Source of the DNA: Pontiella sulfatireligans
GTDB lineage: Bacteria; Verrucomicrobiota; Kiritimatiellia; Kiritimatiellales; Pontiellaceae
Assembly: GCF_900890705.1 (NCBI RefSeq)
Contig: NZ_CAAHFH010000002.1
Location: 2,046,001 to 2,110,000 of the forward strand
Length of the DNA stretch: 64,000 nt
Reading direction: 5' to 3'
Shown one piece after another: positions 50,508 through 59,577 of this stretch (position 1 is its first letter; each line of letters begins with the position of its first letter). A program made the translations under genes and the position numbers. Under the pieces are notes generated by a model that had not been told where the DNA came from, did no database searches, and saw only the letters and a list, made by a program, of their open reading frames with translations.

Positions 50508-52742
50508 ATGAAGAGAAAACCACAGAACTTTAGAATTCTATCAACGTTGTTCATAGCCCTGTTGATCGCGGGCGCCGCGCTAGCCGTGGAGCGGCCGAGA
50601 CTGGTTTTGCCGGAAGGCGGGTTCGTGGAAATTAAATCGCGGATCGAGCGAAGTCCGCGACACGCGGGATGGTATGCCGACGTGAAAAAGGCCGCGGACA
50701 ACGTGGTTGAGGCGGAGGTGAAGATCGGACGTAACACACAGGCCGATCTGATGAACCTCGCGCTGGTCCACAAGGTCGAGGGCGGCAAAGCGTATCAGAA
50801 CAAAGCGAAGGAGATCCTCGCTGCCGCGTATGAAAAACCGATGTGGGATAAAAAGTGGGCGCTGGATCAGGCGATGGTTTCGGTGGGCGTCGCGGTGGCG
50901 TTGGACTGGCTGTATGACGATCTGCCTGCGGAACTTCGTGCAGCGACGGAGCGGAACCTCGCGGAAACGAGCCTCGCGCTGTTTCAAAAGACGGTGGATG
51001 GAGGCGCGTGGTGGATGACCGCGAAACGGCCGGACAACACTTACTACAACAACCACAACGGCGTGTGCGTAGGCGCCTCGCTGGTCGTGGCATCGGCGCT
51101 GTTGGGCACGGAGCACGATGCTGCCGCGCGGAAAGTGATCGTGGCGGGGTTGGGATCGCTCAAGGTCGGCACGCTCGATGGTCTGTTGCCGGACGGCGCG
51201 TGGGATGAAGGATCGGGCTATTTTGGTTATGGCATGACCGGCATGACACTTGGTCTCTCTTCGGTTCAAAACAGTTTGGGTTCGTTGTCGGGATTGCTGG
51301 ATCATCCAGGCATTGGGAAAACCGGCCGATATCTCGTCGCGACCACGGGGCCGACGGGAACGTTTAATTATGCGGACGGCACCTCGCGGATCAATTCGGC
51401 CTATTGGATGTGCTGGCTGGCCCAGGTGACCGACGATGCGGAACTGGCCGCGGCGTTCCGCCATCTCCAATCATTGGAAAACCATCGCGGCTCTGTTTTG
51501 GGGCTCTGCTGGGACGATCCGAGCATGAAAGCGACGGCGACCGAATTTCCGTTGGACGCGACATTCGGGCGTATTGGAGTCGGCACGGCGCGTTCGAGCT
51601 GGGACGACGAATCCGCCGCGTGGGTGGGCTTCAAGTTTGGTCGGCCATGGCAGAGCCATGCGCATTCCGACGTCGGAAGTTTTGTTTACGACTGGGGCGG
51701 CGTTCGCTGGATCACGGACCTCTCGGGAGCGCCGTATATCAATAACTATTTTAGTTATGAAGACGCACGCTATCATTTCTATCGCGCTAAGCCGGAGGGG
51801 CACAACACGATTGTTATCAATCCGACCGACGCGTATCAGCAGATCATCGATAGCGACAGCGAAATCGTCACGACCCAGAGCACGCCATCCTATGGCTGGT
51901 TGATGGGCGACATGACGCCCGCATATGCCGATGCCGCTCTGAAGGTGAACCGCGGTTTTATGCTGGATCGATACAATGGCAACCTGTTGGTCAAGGATGA
52001 ACTGACGCTGAAGAAGCCATCGGAGGTCTGGTGGTTTGCGCACACGGCCGCGGAAGTTGAACTTATGGAGGACGGTAAAACCGCGCTTCTTCGTTCCAAT
52101 GGAAAGACGGTGCGTCTTGAAGTTATCATGCTGAAGGGCACACCGCCGCCCGTCCTTACCGCAGAACCCGCCCGCCCGCTGCCGACCTCGCGGGTGATCG
52201 TTGGCGAATATCCGGACGCTGGGAAGATCACGCGTCTGGCTTTACGCTTCGATGATGTGAAGGATTTGAAATTTAGCGTCGCGTTCCGTCCGCAGGAACA
52301 ACCGGACGCCCAGGCCGTTCCTGCCATTGCGGAGATTCCGCTGAGCGTGCAAATGGTCCGCGTTGCTGAGGGCGATGCCTCTACGTTGCTCGATGGCGAC
52401 TGGACAACGGTCTGGTCAGCCAACAGCTATGTCGAGGAAGACGGCGAGAAAATATTCAAACCCCAGTTCATCGAAATCGACCTCGGGAAGTCCTCTCCTG
52501 TTTCATCGGTTGGGCTCGGCTTCGATACCGCATTCCAGCGGCGCTATGATTTCAAGATCCACGTTTCCACGGATGGTAAAACGTGGGAACAGGTTTTCCA
52601 CGGCCACAGCTCAAAGCGGGAAGGGGAGCAGCGCTTCCATTTCCCGGCACAGAAGGCCCGCTTTATCAAGATCGAGGGGCTCGGAAACGAGCGCTATCAA
52701 AACCGGTACAATTTGCTGAAGCTCTTTGGCCCGGTTTTATAG
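50508..52742 (+). CDS. Secreted heparinase II/III-family lyase with C-terminal discoidin domain
   Basis: ATG 50508 has AAGAAGGA upstream; an earlier in-frame ATG lacks one. 744 residues: signal peptide (ILSTLFIALLIAGAALA), (alpha/alpha) toroid (about 30-320; TYYNNHNGVCVGASLV and WDEGSGYFGYGMTGM), heparinase II/III beta-sandwich (about 350-590; QSHAHSDVGSFVYDWGG, then KPEGHNTIVINPTDAYQQ) and an F5/8 type C (CBM32-like) domain (about 605-744; LDGDWTTVWSAN, FIEIDLGKSSPVSSVGLGF, KARFIKIEGLGN). The active-site His and Tyr pattern is complete. The discoidin domain should hold the enzyme on the polymer. A tiny ATG-ACC-AAA-TAG frame lies just upstream (50429). Confidence 0.85.
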   Translation: MKRKPQNFRILSTLFIALLIAGAALAVERPRLVLPEGGFVEIKSRIERSPRHAGWYADVKKAADNVVEAEVKIGRNTQADLMNLALVHKVEGGKAYQNKAKEILAAAYEKPMWDKKWALDQAMVSVGVAVALDWLYDDLPAELRAATERNLAETSLALFQKTVDGGAWWMTAKRPDNTYYNNHNGVCVGASLVVASALLGTEHDAAARKVIVAGLGSLKVGTLDGLLPDGAWDEGSGYFGYGMTGMTLGLSSVQNSLGSLSGLLDHPGIGKTGRYLVATTGPTGTFNYADGTSRINSAYWMCWLAQVTDDAELAAAFRHLQSLENHRGSVLGLCWDDPSMKATATEFPLDATFGRIGVGTARSSWDDESAAWVGFKFGRPWQSHAHSDVGSFVYDWGGVRWITDLSGAPYINNYFSYEDARYHFYRAKPEGHNTIVINPTDAYQQIIDSDSEIVTTQSTPSYGWLMGDMTPAYADAALKVNRGFMLDRYNGNLLVKDELTLKKPSEVWWFAHTAAEVELMEDGKTALLRSNGKTVRLEVIMLKGTPPPVLTAEPARPLPTSRVIVGEYPDAGKITRLALRFDDVKDLKFSVAFRPQEQPDAQAVPAIAEIPLSVQMVRVAEGDASTLLDGDWTTVWSANSYVEEDGEKIFKPQFIEIDLGKSSPVSSVGLGFDTAFQRRYDFKIHVSTDGKTWEQVFHGHSSKREGEQRFHFPAQKARFIKIEGLGNERYQNRYNLLKLFGPVL

Positions 52743-52835
52743 CCGTTACTGACCTGTGCGGACGTGGCGTACAAACATATCGCCAACATCTTTAAGTTTA
52801 TCCTCCAGCAATGAGATATAAGAAGGGCGATGACT

Positions 52836-55325
52836 ATGAATAAATGGAAGATTATAGCTGGCGTTTTGTGTGTGGGAGTAGTTGTAATGGCGGCTGCTTC
52901 GGGATCTCCCGGAGGTATGCCGCCTTATCTCTATGAAGAGTGGCGCCAATCGCCAGCGCCAGTCCCAGGGAACGATGCGTTGGTCAATCCTCCTAGCCTT
53001 CAGTGGGCTTCGGTGAAGCATTTTGAGAAGCGCAGCGTGCAGTACCGCGTTGAATTGTCGCAGGACGAAAACTTTCCCGCCGGAAAAACGATCCGAGGCC
53101 AGCTGCAACGTTGGTGCTTTTTCAATCCCCACCAGAAGCTGGCCTCCGGCGTCTGGTACTGGCGCTATGAAATCCAGGATGGGAAAAGCAGCGTCACCAA
53201 GGGGCCTTATTCGTTCGTGATCAAAGACAATACTCCGGTGTTTGAGTCTCCGGATTTCGAAACGTTTCTAGCGGGCGTCGCCAAAACGCACCCGCGTGTC
53301 ATCACCCTCGGGCGGGATCTGGCGGACATTCATAAATCCGCAGCGACGCATCCATTGGCCGCCTCGATGATCGAGAAGGGACAGGCTGCGGCCAAGGCTC
53401 CGGTCTATTACGGGCCGCTGGACGACGCGGATCCGGCGAAAGCAAAGGCGCTGACGAGAGTCAGCAACAACGAAGTGCTGCGCTTTCACTCGCTGGTGGA
53501 CGCCTATGTGCTAACTGGCGATGCGGCAATGCGCGAAGCGTTGCTGACGCGGATCGATGTTCTGCTGACCTGGCCGACCGACGACCTGCTCGGATCGAAG
53601 GTGCTTACCTGTCTTTCGAAGGCGTATGATGCGCTTTACAGCACTATTCCGCCTCAGGTTCGCAAACGCATGCTTGCGGTGATCGCTGGACAGCTCGAGC
53701 ATGGCCTCAAGGCTTGGCCCGGCGACAAAGAGGGGCGGCAGGTTGAAAATCATTTCTGGCAGATGGAGCTGGCGGGCAACTTTACCGCCGCCTTGGCGAC
53801 CGTCCATGATCTTGAACCGGCCAATGAAATGCTCGAATACACCTACGAACTCTTTTTGGCCCGCTTCCCCAACCTTGCCGCCTCAGATGGCGGTTGGGCC
53901 GAGGGGTTTGGCTATTTCGGCGTCAACAAGTCCGCCGTGGTCGATATGGCCCTGCTGATGAAGAAAATCGGCGGCGCCGACGTCTTCAAAATGCAGTGGT
54001 ACCAGAATCTGCCGGACTACTACATCTACTTTGCACCCGTCGGGGGGCGGATCGACGGCTTCGGCGACATGCATGATCGCGTGGGTGAAGGCGATGTCGG
54101 GCAAAACTCGATGCTGGTTCTGGGGGTTGAAAACCAGGATCCCAAGGCGATCTTCCGATTGTCGCAGATGGCCGGCAAGGATGTGGACGTTGAGGCCTGG
54201 TATCAGGTTGTCGAAAACCTGCATCTGGATCTCTCCAAAGTACCCGCTCCGGCGGAGCCGCCGCAGGCCCGCATGTTTGCCGGGGTTGGGTTGGCCGCCC
54301 TGCATTCGGATGTGCTCGACAGCTCGCGCGATACCGCCGTCTACTTCCGCTCCTCGCCGTTCGGAGCCAAAGGCCATATGCATGCCAACCAGAACGCCTT
54401 CAACCTCTCCCGCAAAGGGGAGCCGCTCTTCTATTCGACTGGCTACTACACCTCGTTTTGCGATCCCCACGCGATGTCGTCCTACCGTCACACCCGCGCC
54501 CATAACACAATCCTCGTCAACGGCTGCGGGCAGGCCTACGGGCACGAGGGCTACGGCTGGATCAAGCGTTTCGCGAACGGAAGCCGGATTGGCTATGCTT
54601 GCGGTGATGCGACGATGGCCTACCGTCCGACCGTGGATGAACAGTTCCTCGATATGATGGAGACATCAAATCAGCCCAACACCCGGGAATACGGCTATGG
54701 CGACAGCATGTTGAAGCTGTTCGAGCGGCATGTGATGCTTCTGCATCCGGATACGGTCGTGGTGTACGACGTGCTTGAATCCGAGCAGGATTCCGACTGG
54801 ACCCTGCTGCTGCACACCATGAAGCCGCCTGGACTCGACCCTGCCGGATTGTTGCGCCTCGACACCGGTAAAAATGTGGCGGAGGTCTATGTGTCCGGAT
54901 CACAGCCACTCAAGGCCAGCCTGACTGACGAATTCTTTTCGCCGGCCATCGACTTCAAGAAAAAGTACAAGGCCACACCTAGGCAGTACCATCTTAGCTA
55001 CGTGACTCAGGGCAAATCGAAAAGCATGCGCTTTCTGACCGTTCTGCAACTGGGTGACCAAGGAGCGGCACCGGTTCCGGTGGAGGATCAGGGCAACGGA
55101 ACATTCCGGGTCGGCGATACCATGGTGCGCGCGGAACTGGATGCATCCAAACCGGCCCGCCTGTCGGCACAGTCGGATAAGGCCTGTCTCTATATCAATG
55201 ACTGGCCGTCCGAGGTGTTCGGCGAACAGCTGCCTCCGGTTTCGGCGTCCGCCACGCTGCTGGTGGAAAAGAACGGGGCGGAAGTTTCGGTGCAGCGGTT
55301 GGCGAATCAACCTCCGGTTTATTAA
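52836..55325 (+). CDS. Secreted heparinase II/III-family lyase (DUF4962 type), paralogue B
   Basis: ATG 52836 is preferred over 52830 because AAGGG lies 8 bases before it. 829 residues: signal peptide, N-terminal DUF4962/fibronectin-like domain with VWYWRYEIQDGKSSV near 110, toroid domain (VENHFWQMELAGNF, DGGWAEGFGYFGVN) and beta-sandwich (AKGHMHANQNAFNL, FYSTGYYTSFCDPH, YRHTRAHNTILVNG). It has the full His/Tyr pattern that paralogue A lacks in part. The predicted reaction is beta-elimination of a uronate-containing polysaccharide outside the cytoplasm. Last gene of the operon that began at the GH3 gene; the next unit has its own operator. Confidence 0.85.
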   Translation: MNKWKIIAGVLCVGVVVMAAASGSPGGMPPYLYEEWRQSPAPVPGNDALVNPPSLQWASVKHFEKRSVQYRVELSQDENFPAGKTIRGQLQRWCFFNPHQKLASGVWYWRYEIQDGKSSVTKGPYSFVIKDNTPVFESPDFETFLAGVAKTHPRVITLGRDLADIHKSAATHPLAASMIEKGQAAAKAPVYYGPLDDADPAKAKALTRVSNNEVLRFHSLVDAYVLTGDAAMREALLTRIDVLLTWPTDDLLGSKVLTCLSKAYDALYSTIPPQVRKRMLAVIAGQLEHGLKAWPGDKEGRQVENHFWQMELAGNFTAALATVHDLEPANEMLEYTYELFLARFPNLAASDGGWAEGFGYFGVNKSAVVDMALLMKKIGGADVFKMQWYQNLPDYYIYFAPVGGRIDGFGDMHDRVGEGDVGQNSMLVLGVENQDPKAIFRLSQMAGKDVDVEAWYQVVENLHLDLSKVPAPAEPPQARMFAGVGLAALHSDVLDSSRDTAVYFRSSPFGAKGHMHANQNAFNLSRKGEPLFYSTGYYTSFCDPHAMSSYRHTRAHNTILVNGCGQAYGHEGYGWIKRFANGSRIGYACGDATMAYRPTVDEQFLDMMETSNQPNTREYGYGDSMLKLFERHVMLLHPDTVVVYDVLESEQDSDWTLLLHTMKPPGLDPAGLLRLDTGKNVAEVYVSGSQPLKASLTDEFFSPAIDFKKKYKATPRQYHLSYVTQGKSKSMRFLTVLQLGDQGAAPVPVEDQGNGTFRVGDTMVRAELDASKPARLSAQSDKACLYINDWPSEVFGEQLPPVSASATLLVEKNGAEVSVQRLANQPPVY

Positions 55326-55451
55326 CCCGTATTTCGCCCCTTATTTCCAAGGGTGCGTGTTTCAAAATGGGCTGTAGTGCCGATCTATGAGCGGAAACCT
55401 AACAAACAAGGCGCTTTTACCGGCGAACAGGTAAAGACGGGGCGAGGTCTG

Positions 55452-55467
55452 GGTTTACGAATAAACC
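55452..55467. promoter_or_regulatory. Candidate operator GGTTTACGNNTAAACC, site 2
   Basis: Exact match with central AA, 85 bases before the start of the second PL8-type gene. Confidence 0.7.
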
Positions 55468-55552
55468 GGCATCCTCGGAAAAACATGTCGCTGAAGCTGA
55501 ATGATTTGCGCCATAAATGGATCCAATTAGTCAAAGAAGGTTTATCACTGTT

Positions 55553-58500
55553 ATGAAGCGTATATGGGTTGTTCTACTGTTGTTCATGTTTGCCGCGCAG
55601 AGCCGTGCGCTGACGACGAACGAGATTAATGCGGCGCATGCGCAGGTGAAGGCGCGTTACCTGCAATTCCTACAAGGCACCTCCACGACGTTCGACGGAT
55701 CGCTGGGAAGCGAAGCGGCCAGTGTCTTTGTGAGTCGGATCAACTCGCGGGTAGCGCAGGTGCAGGCGTTTGACTTTACGTCCGACACGAACGCGGTCTT
55801 TTCGCTTTATCCGGGCGAAACAGGTTTTGAGGAAGAGGAGGAGGTATACAGTAAGTTTCTTGAAAGCTGGCTTCCCGCGCTGGCCTTCGGCTACACGGTG
55901 GATGCGCCCGGCAATGCTCACTATCTTGATTCGAGCATCAAAGACCTCTATTTTCAATCACTGGAATATCTCTATGGCCGCGGTGTCAAAACCGGGATGA
56001 CATTCCATCGCAATGCGACTCGCGAACTGAACAATCCTCCGCCTGCGGGTTGCGCGAATATTGTGGATATGGAGTTGCGCATGGGTTCCTATTGTCAGGC
56101 CGCGTTGCTGATGGAGCCTCATGCCGCCGGCGAGCCGATTTTTTCCGACGCGCTGGAGCTCGTCACCTTCCTTGAAATGCTGGGGCGCAGTTCGGGGCAT
56201 GTCTACTATTGGATTCCCTACGATACCCCGACCAATCTGCCCGGTCTCGTCCAGTCCGATGCGCTCCAGATTTATTCCGATGTCACTTTTGTTTCGGCCA
56301 TGCTCCAGACCAACGTCACCCGTCGCGCTGAAATGCTGGCCGATGCACAGGAGGTTTTTACTGATTCGCTCAAGTGCATTCCCGGTTGGGCGGATACGAT
56401 CAAGCCGGACTTTACCGGATACCACCATCGCGGCATCTATGGAAATTCCTACACGGGCGGCTTTATGCCGCAGGCGGCGTTCGGGGTCTATGCCTTGCAG
56501 GGAACGCCCTATGCCGTCGAAACCAACTCGGTTGAAAACCTGAAGCAACTGGCGCTGACCTACCGGCTGTATTCGCAGAAATATGCCATGCCCTTCGGCA
56601 TCCGCGGACGCTTCCCCGATGTTACGGAGCACATCATCGGCCAGGCGTTTGGAACCTATGTCATCTTTGCCTCCGGGCTGGGGCTCGACGATGCCTCGAT
56701 GCGTCCCGTGTTTGAACGTCTCTGGGATCCGTCCGCAGTTGGAATGGATTTTGTATTTGATGGCGGGCGCGGCAAGATTCTGCGTGGCATGTATGCCGTT
56801 GATATGGCCAAGGAACTCGATGCCCGATCCATTGTTCCCGAACCCGATCCCAGCGGTTTCTGGATGAAGCCCTACGGAGGCCTCGCGATTCACCGCCGCA
56901 ATGGCTGGATGGCGGGCGTCAAAGGCTTTAGCAAATATATTTGGGACTACGAAAACGGCGGAAGCACTGAAAACGTCTATGGCCAATATGTCAGCCACGG
57001 CATGCTGACCATCTTTGCCAACGGTTCGCCGGTCAACGACATCGACAGCGGCTACGACATTCAGAACGGCTGGGATTGGTATCGCCAGCCCGGCACCACC
57101 GGCGTGCGCTTCCCAATTGTTGGAAGCCCCGCCGCCATGGAACACCGCATCTTCAGTGCCGAAACTTTTCTCGGCGGCGTATCGGTGGATGAACAAAACG
57201 GCCTGTTCGGCATGGTTCTCGACGATCCCGAATTTCCTGACGGAACGCAGATGGATCTGGTTGCCAAGAAGAGCGTTTTCTTTTCGGACGATCTGATTGT
57301 GATGCTCGGAACGGATATTTCTGGAGGCGACGGCTCGCATGCGGTGGAAACCACATTGTTCCAGTCGTGCCACACCTCCGGCAGCCAGACGATGAAGAAA
57401 AATGGAGTGGTGTTCCCCGATGGATCGGAAACCATCGCAGCTTCCGGCAGCATAACGTTGGCCGATCCGTTCGGCAACGGATACTACATTCCCGATGCGT
57501 ACGGCATGAAACTGTTTCAAGGCAATCAAAACTCCTACCATGACCATGGCACCACGGCCTCCAGCGGCGACTATTCCACTGTGGTGTTCGACCACGGCCT
57601 TGCTCCCTCCGCTGAGACCTACGAGGCCGCCATCCTGGTGCAGGGGGAAGGGGAGATCGGAACGCTCGCCGCGTCCGCCAGTTCCTACTACCAGGTGCAG
57701 CGCATGGACGGCAATGTGCATCAGGTTTTCTTCCCGCAGGCCAACCAGACGGCCTACGCCTTTTTCGGAGCAGTCGATAATACGAATGCGTTGGTTGAAT
57801 GGGTCGATACGCCTTGTCTCGCAATGACAGAGCCAACGTCCAATGGCTGGAAAATTTCCGTCGCGAATCCTGACCTTGGTTTTGTGGCCACCGCGCAGGA
57901 GGTCACGTTTGACTGGATCAACGATTCCGACGAACGGCAGTATCTGCCCAGCACCGAGTTGCCGGTGGACATTCGTGTGCAGGGGCTGTGGGAGCTGGTC
58001 GGAACGCTTTCGGATGTCTCGGTGGTGCGCTATGAAAACGGCGGTACCGTGCTGCGATTCGCCTGCATCCACGGCGAAAGCATCGACGCCGTGCTTGCTC
58101 CATACGGCGGTGCAACCAGTCCGCTTGAATTTACAACGGTGGTTTTTGAGGACGATTTCGATTTGTATGTTTCTGATGCCGCCCTGCCGACCGCCGGAAA
58201 GTGGACCTCCAGCAGTTACTTTGAAGCGTCGAATGTCTTTGTCCATGTCCGCACCGATGCGGGTGGGGTTTTCGGTGAAGGGCCGGCGAATCAATATCTC
58301 GGCATGCGCGATGCTGGGGGAAAGTCCTCGAATCTGGTGGCCGAGGATATTGTCGATGCGCGTGCTGTGCGATTGAGCTTCGACTTTTCCGAGCCGGACA
58401 ATGGCCTGACAGGATCGCTCTCCGTTCGCATGGGGATCGATAACGTGAAAATCAGCGAGGACGAGGTCGTTGGCGGCATCCGCCCGGAAGATGGCATCCT

Positions 58501-59203
58501 GAAGCCGGACAGCACCCCGATTCCCTACGGCACCAAGGTCCATGTGGATGTATTCTTCAATGAACGCGTCGATGCGATTGAATACATCGACCCGCACGGC
58601 AGTCCGCAAATGCTGGCTTCAGGAAAAATGGATGTATGGCAGGACGGCAACCTTGTGGGGAACGACGTGGTCAACGACCGTGGCATTGGAACCAATACGC
58701 TATCCGATATTAGGAGCCTGCGCTTCGAGACCTATTCAAGCCCCCAGCAGGAAACCTGGTTCGACAACCTCGAAATTGCCATTGCGACACCATCATCGGC
58801 AACCAGTCCCTATCTTGTTTGGGCGGCGGACTACAATCTGCTCGGCAGCGATGCCGAATTGCTGGCGAATCCGGACGGGGATTCGCTGAACAATCTGGCG
58901 GAATATGCCTTAGGAGGAGTCCCAACCAATGGAACCGTATCGTCCGGAATTCTTCCCGTGATTGGATCCATTGACGCTTCCTTCTTCGAATACATTCATC
59001 GCCGCCGAACCAATGCAACGGCATTGGGATTGGCCTACATCGTCGAGCGCAACACAAACCTGGTTTCTGGCACGTGGACAACCAACGGCGTTTCCGAAAC
59101 CGGCTTCGCTCCGGCCGAAACCGGCTTTGAAATCGTGACCAATGAAGTCCCGACCGATGTCGAGCCACATCAATATATCCGTCTGAAAATAAAAAGTATG
59201 TAA
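55553..59203 (+). CDS. Secreted multidomain PL8-type polysaccharide lyase
   Basis: ATG 55553 begins the signal peptide MKRIWVVLLLFMFAAQSRA; an in-frame ATG at 55517 lacks it. 1,216 residues. Residues about 25-840 are a PL8 lyase closely related to the protein at 41818 (GYHHRGIYGNSYTGGF, GWDWYRQPGTTGV, HAVETTLFQS). After that comes a ~210-residue jelly-roll-like domain (FEDDFDLYVSDAALP, VRMGIDNVKISEDEV, TWFDNLEIAI) and a C-terminal module (NPDGDSLNNLAEYALGG, then NLVSGTWTTNG) shared with the beta-helix protein at 59578. The extra domains suggest attachment to the polymer or cell surface. It has its own candidate operator and is followed by a MITE-like repeat. Confidence 0.85.
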   Translation: MKRIWVVLLLFMFAAQSRALTTNEINAAHAQVKARYLQFLQGTSTTFDGSLGSEAASVFVSRINSRVAQVQAFDFTSDTNAVFSLYPGETGFEEEEEVYSKFLESWLPALAFGYTVDAPGNAHYLDSSIKDLYFQSLEYLYGRGVKTGMTFHRNATRELNNPPPAGCANIVDMELRMGSYCQAALLMEPHAAGEPIFSDALELVTFLEMLGRSSGHVYYWIPYDTPTNLPGLVQSDALQIYSDVTFVSAMLQTNVTRRAEMLADAQEVFTDSLKCIPGWADTIKPDFTGYHHRGIYGNSYTGGFMPQAAFGVYALQGTPYAVETNSVENLKQLALTYRLYSQKYAMPFGIRGRFPDVTEHIIGQAFGTYVIFASGLGLDDASMRPVFERLWDPSAVGMDFVFDGGRGKILRGMYAVDMAKELDARSIVPEPDPSGFWMKPYGGLAIHRRNGWMAGVKGFSKYIWDYENGGSTENVYGQYVSHGMLTIFANGSPVNDIDSGYDIQNGWDWYRQPGTTGVRFPIVGSPAAMEHRIFSAETFLGGVSVDEQNGLFGMVLDDPEFPDGTQMDLVAKKSVFFSDDLIVMLGTDISGGDGSHAVETTLFQSCHTSGSQTMKKNGVVFPDGSETIAASGSITLADPFGNGYYIPDAYGMKLFQGNQNSYHDHGTTASSGDYSTVVFDHGLAPSAETYEAAILVQGEGEIGTLAASASSYYQVQRMDGNVHQVFFPQANQTAYAFFGAVDNTNALVEWVDTPCLAMTEPTSNGWKISVANPDLGFVATAQEVTFDWINDSDERQYLPSTELPVDIRVQGLWELVGTLSDVSVVRYENGGTVLRFACIHGESIDAVLAPYGGATSPLEFTTVVFEDDFDLYVSDAALPTAGKWTSSSYFEASNVFVHVRTDAGGVFGEGPANQYLGMRDAGGKSSNLVAEDIVDARAVRLSFDFSEPDNGLTGSLSVRMGIDNVKISEDEVVGGIRPEDGILKPDSTPIPYGTKVHVDVFFNERVDAIEYIDPHGSPQMLASGKMDVWQDGNLVGNDVVNDRGIGTNTLSDIRSLRFETYSSPQQETWFDNLEIAIATPSSATSPYLVWAADYNLLGSDAELLANPDGDSLNNLAEYALGGVPTNGTVSSGILPVIGSIDASFFEYIHRRRTNATALGLAYIVERNTNLVSGTWTTNGVSETGFAPAETGFEIVTNEVPTDVEPHQYIRLKIKSM

Positions 59204-59395
59204 AGGTTCGTAGTCCCGCCTTTAGTCCCCCCACCAGCTGCGCTGGATTTTTCATGAACGGGACTGGAGGGCGAGGCTCTGTCCGAGCCAATCCGCCGAA
59301 CGGCTCCGACAGAGCGTCGCCCTCCCCCATAAGTCATGAAGTCCCAAACAAGGCGGTCCGTCCGCACAGCCGCCTAAAGGCGGGACTACGAACCT
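59204..59395. repeat. MITE-like element with 22-bp perfect terminal inverted repeats
   Basis: Bases 59204-59225 and 59374-59395 are perfect reverse complements (AGGTTCGTAGTCCCGCCTTT at the left end). Inside, 59266-59289 and 59302-59325 form a second stem (22 of 24 positions), and smaller hairpins (CCAGC-TGC-GCTGG) also occur. The 192-bp unit begins right after the PL8 stop, has no gene, and could also act as a terminator. Confidence 0.75.
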
Positions 59396-59577
59396 GATCA
59401 CGCATTACTCGTCACGGCTTAGATTTAGGTTTACGGTTAAACCTGAGCAGGAGTAAATATTTATGGCGCATCTTGACAGGGCGTGGCAAAAAAGAAACTA
59501 GTCCAAAGGGGAATTGTATCCAGTCGTTGGACAGGTCGATAAGGAACGGAATCATTCACTGAAATGGAGTAAATAAG
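59396..59577 (+). promoter_or_regulatory. Control region of the beta-helix gene
   Basis: Contains the operator at 59428-59443, a TTGACA at 59474 with no convincing -10 at the right distance, AGGGGAA near 59506 and, before the ATG, a weak AATGGAGT ribosome-binding site. No gene is seen. Confidence 0.4.
59428..59443. promoter_or_regulatory. Candidate operator GGTTTACGNNTAAACC, site 3
   Basis: Exact match with central GT, extended by one pair (A...T) on each side, 134 bases before the beta-helix gene at 59578. Confidence 0.7.

Noticed and set aside
55958..58609. Very long minus-strand open frame (883 codons) opposite the second PL8-type gene
   Set aside because: It is the antisense of a well-supported lyase gene. 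It has no ribosome-binding site, a His/Arg-rich composition and no family motif; the frame is open only because of codon bias on the other strand.
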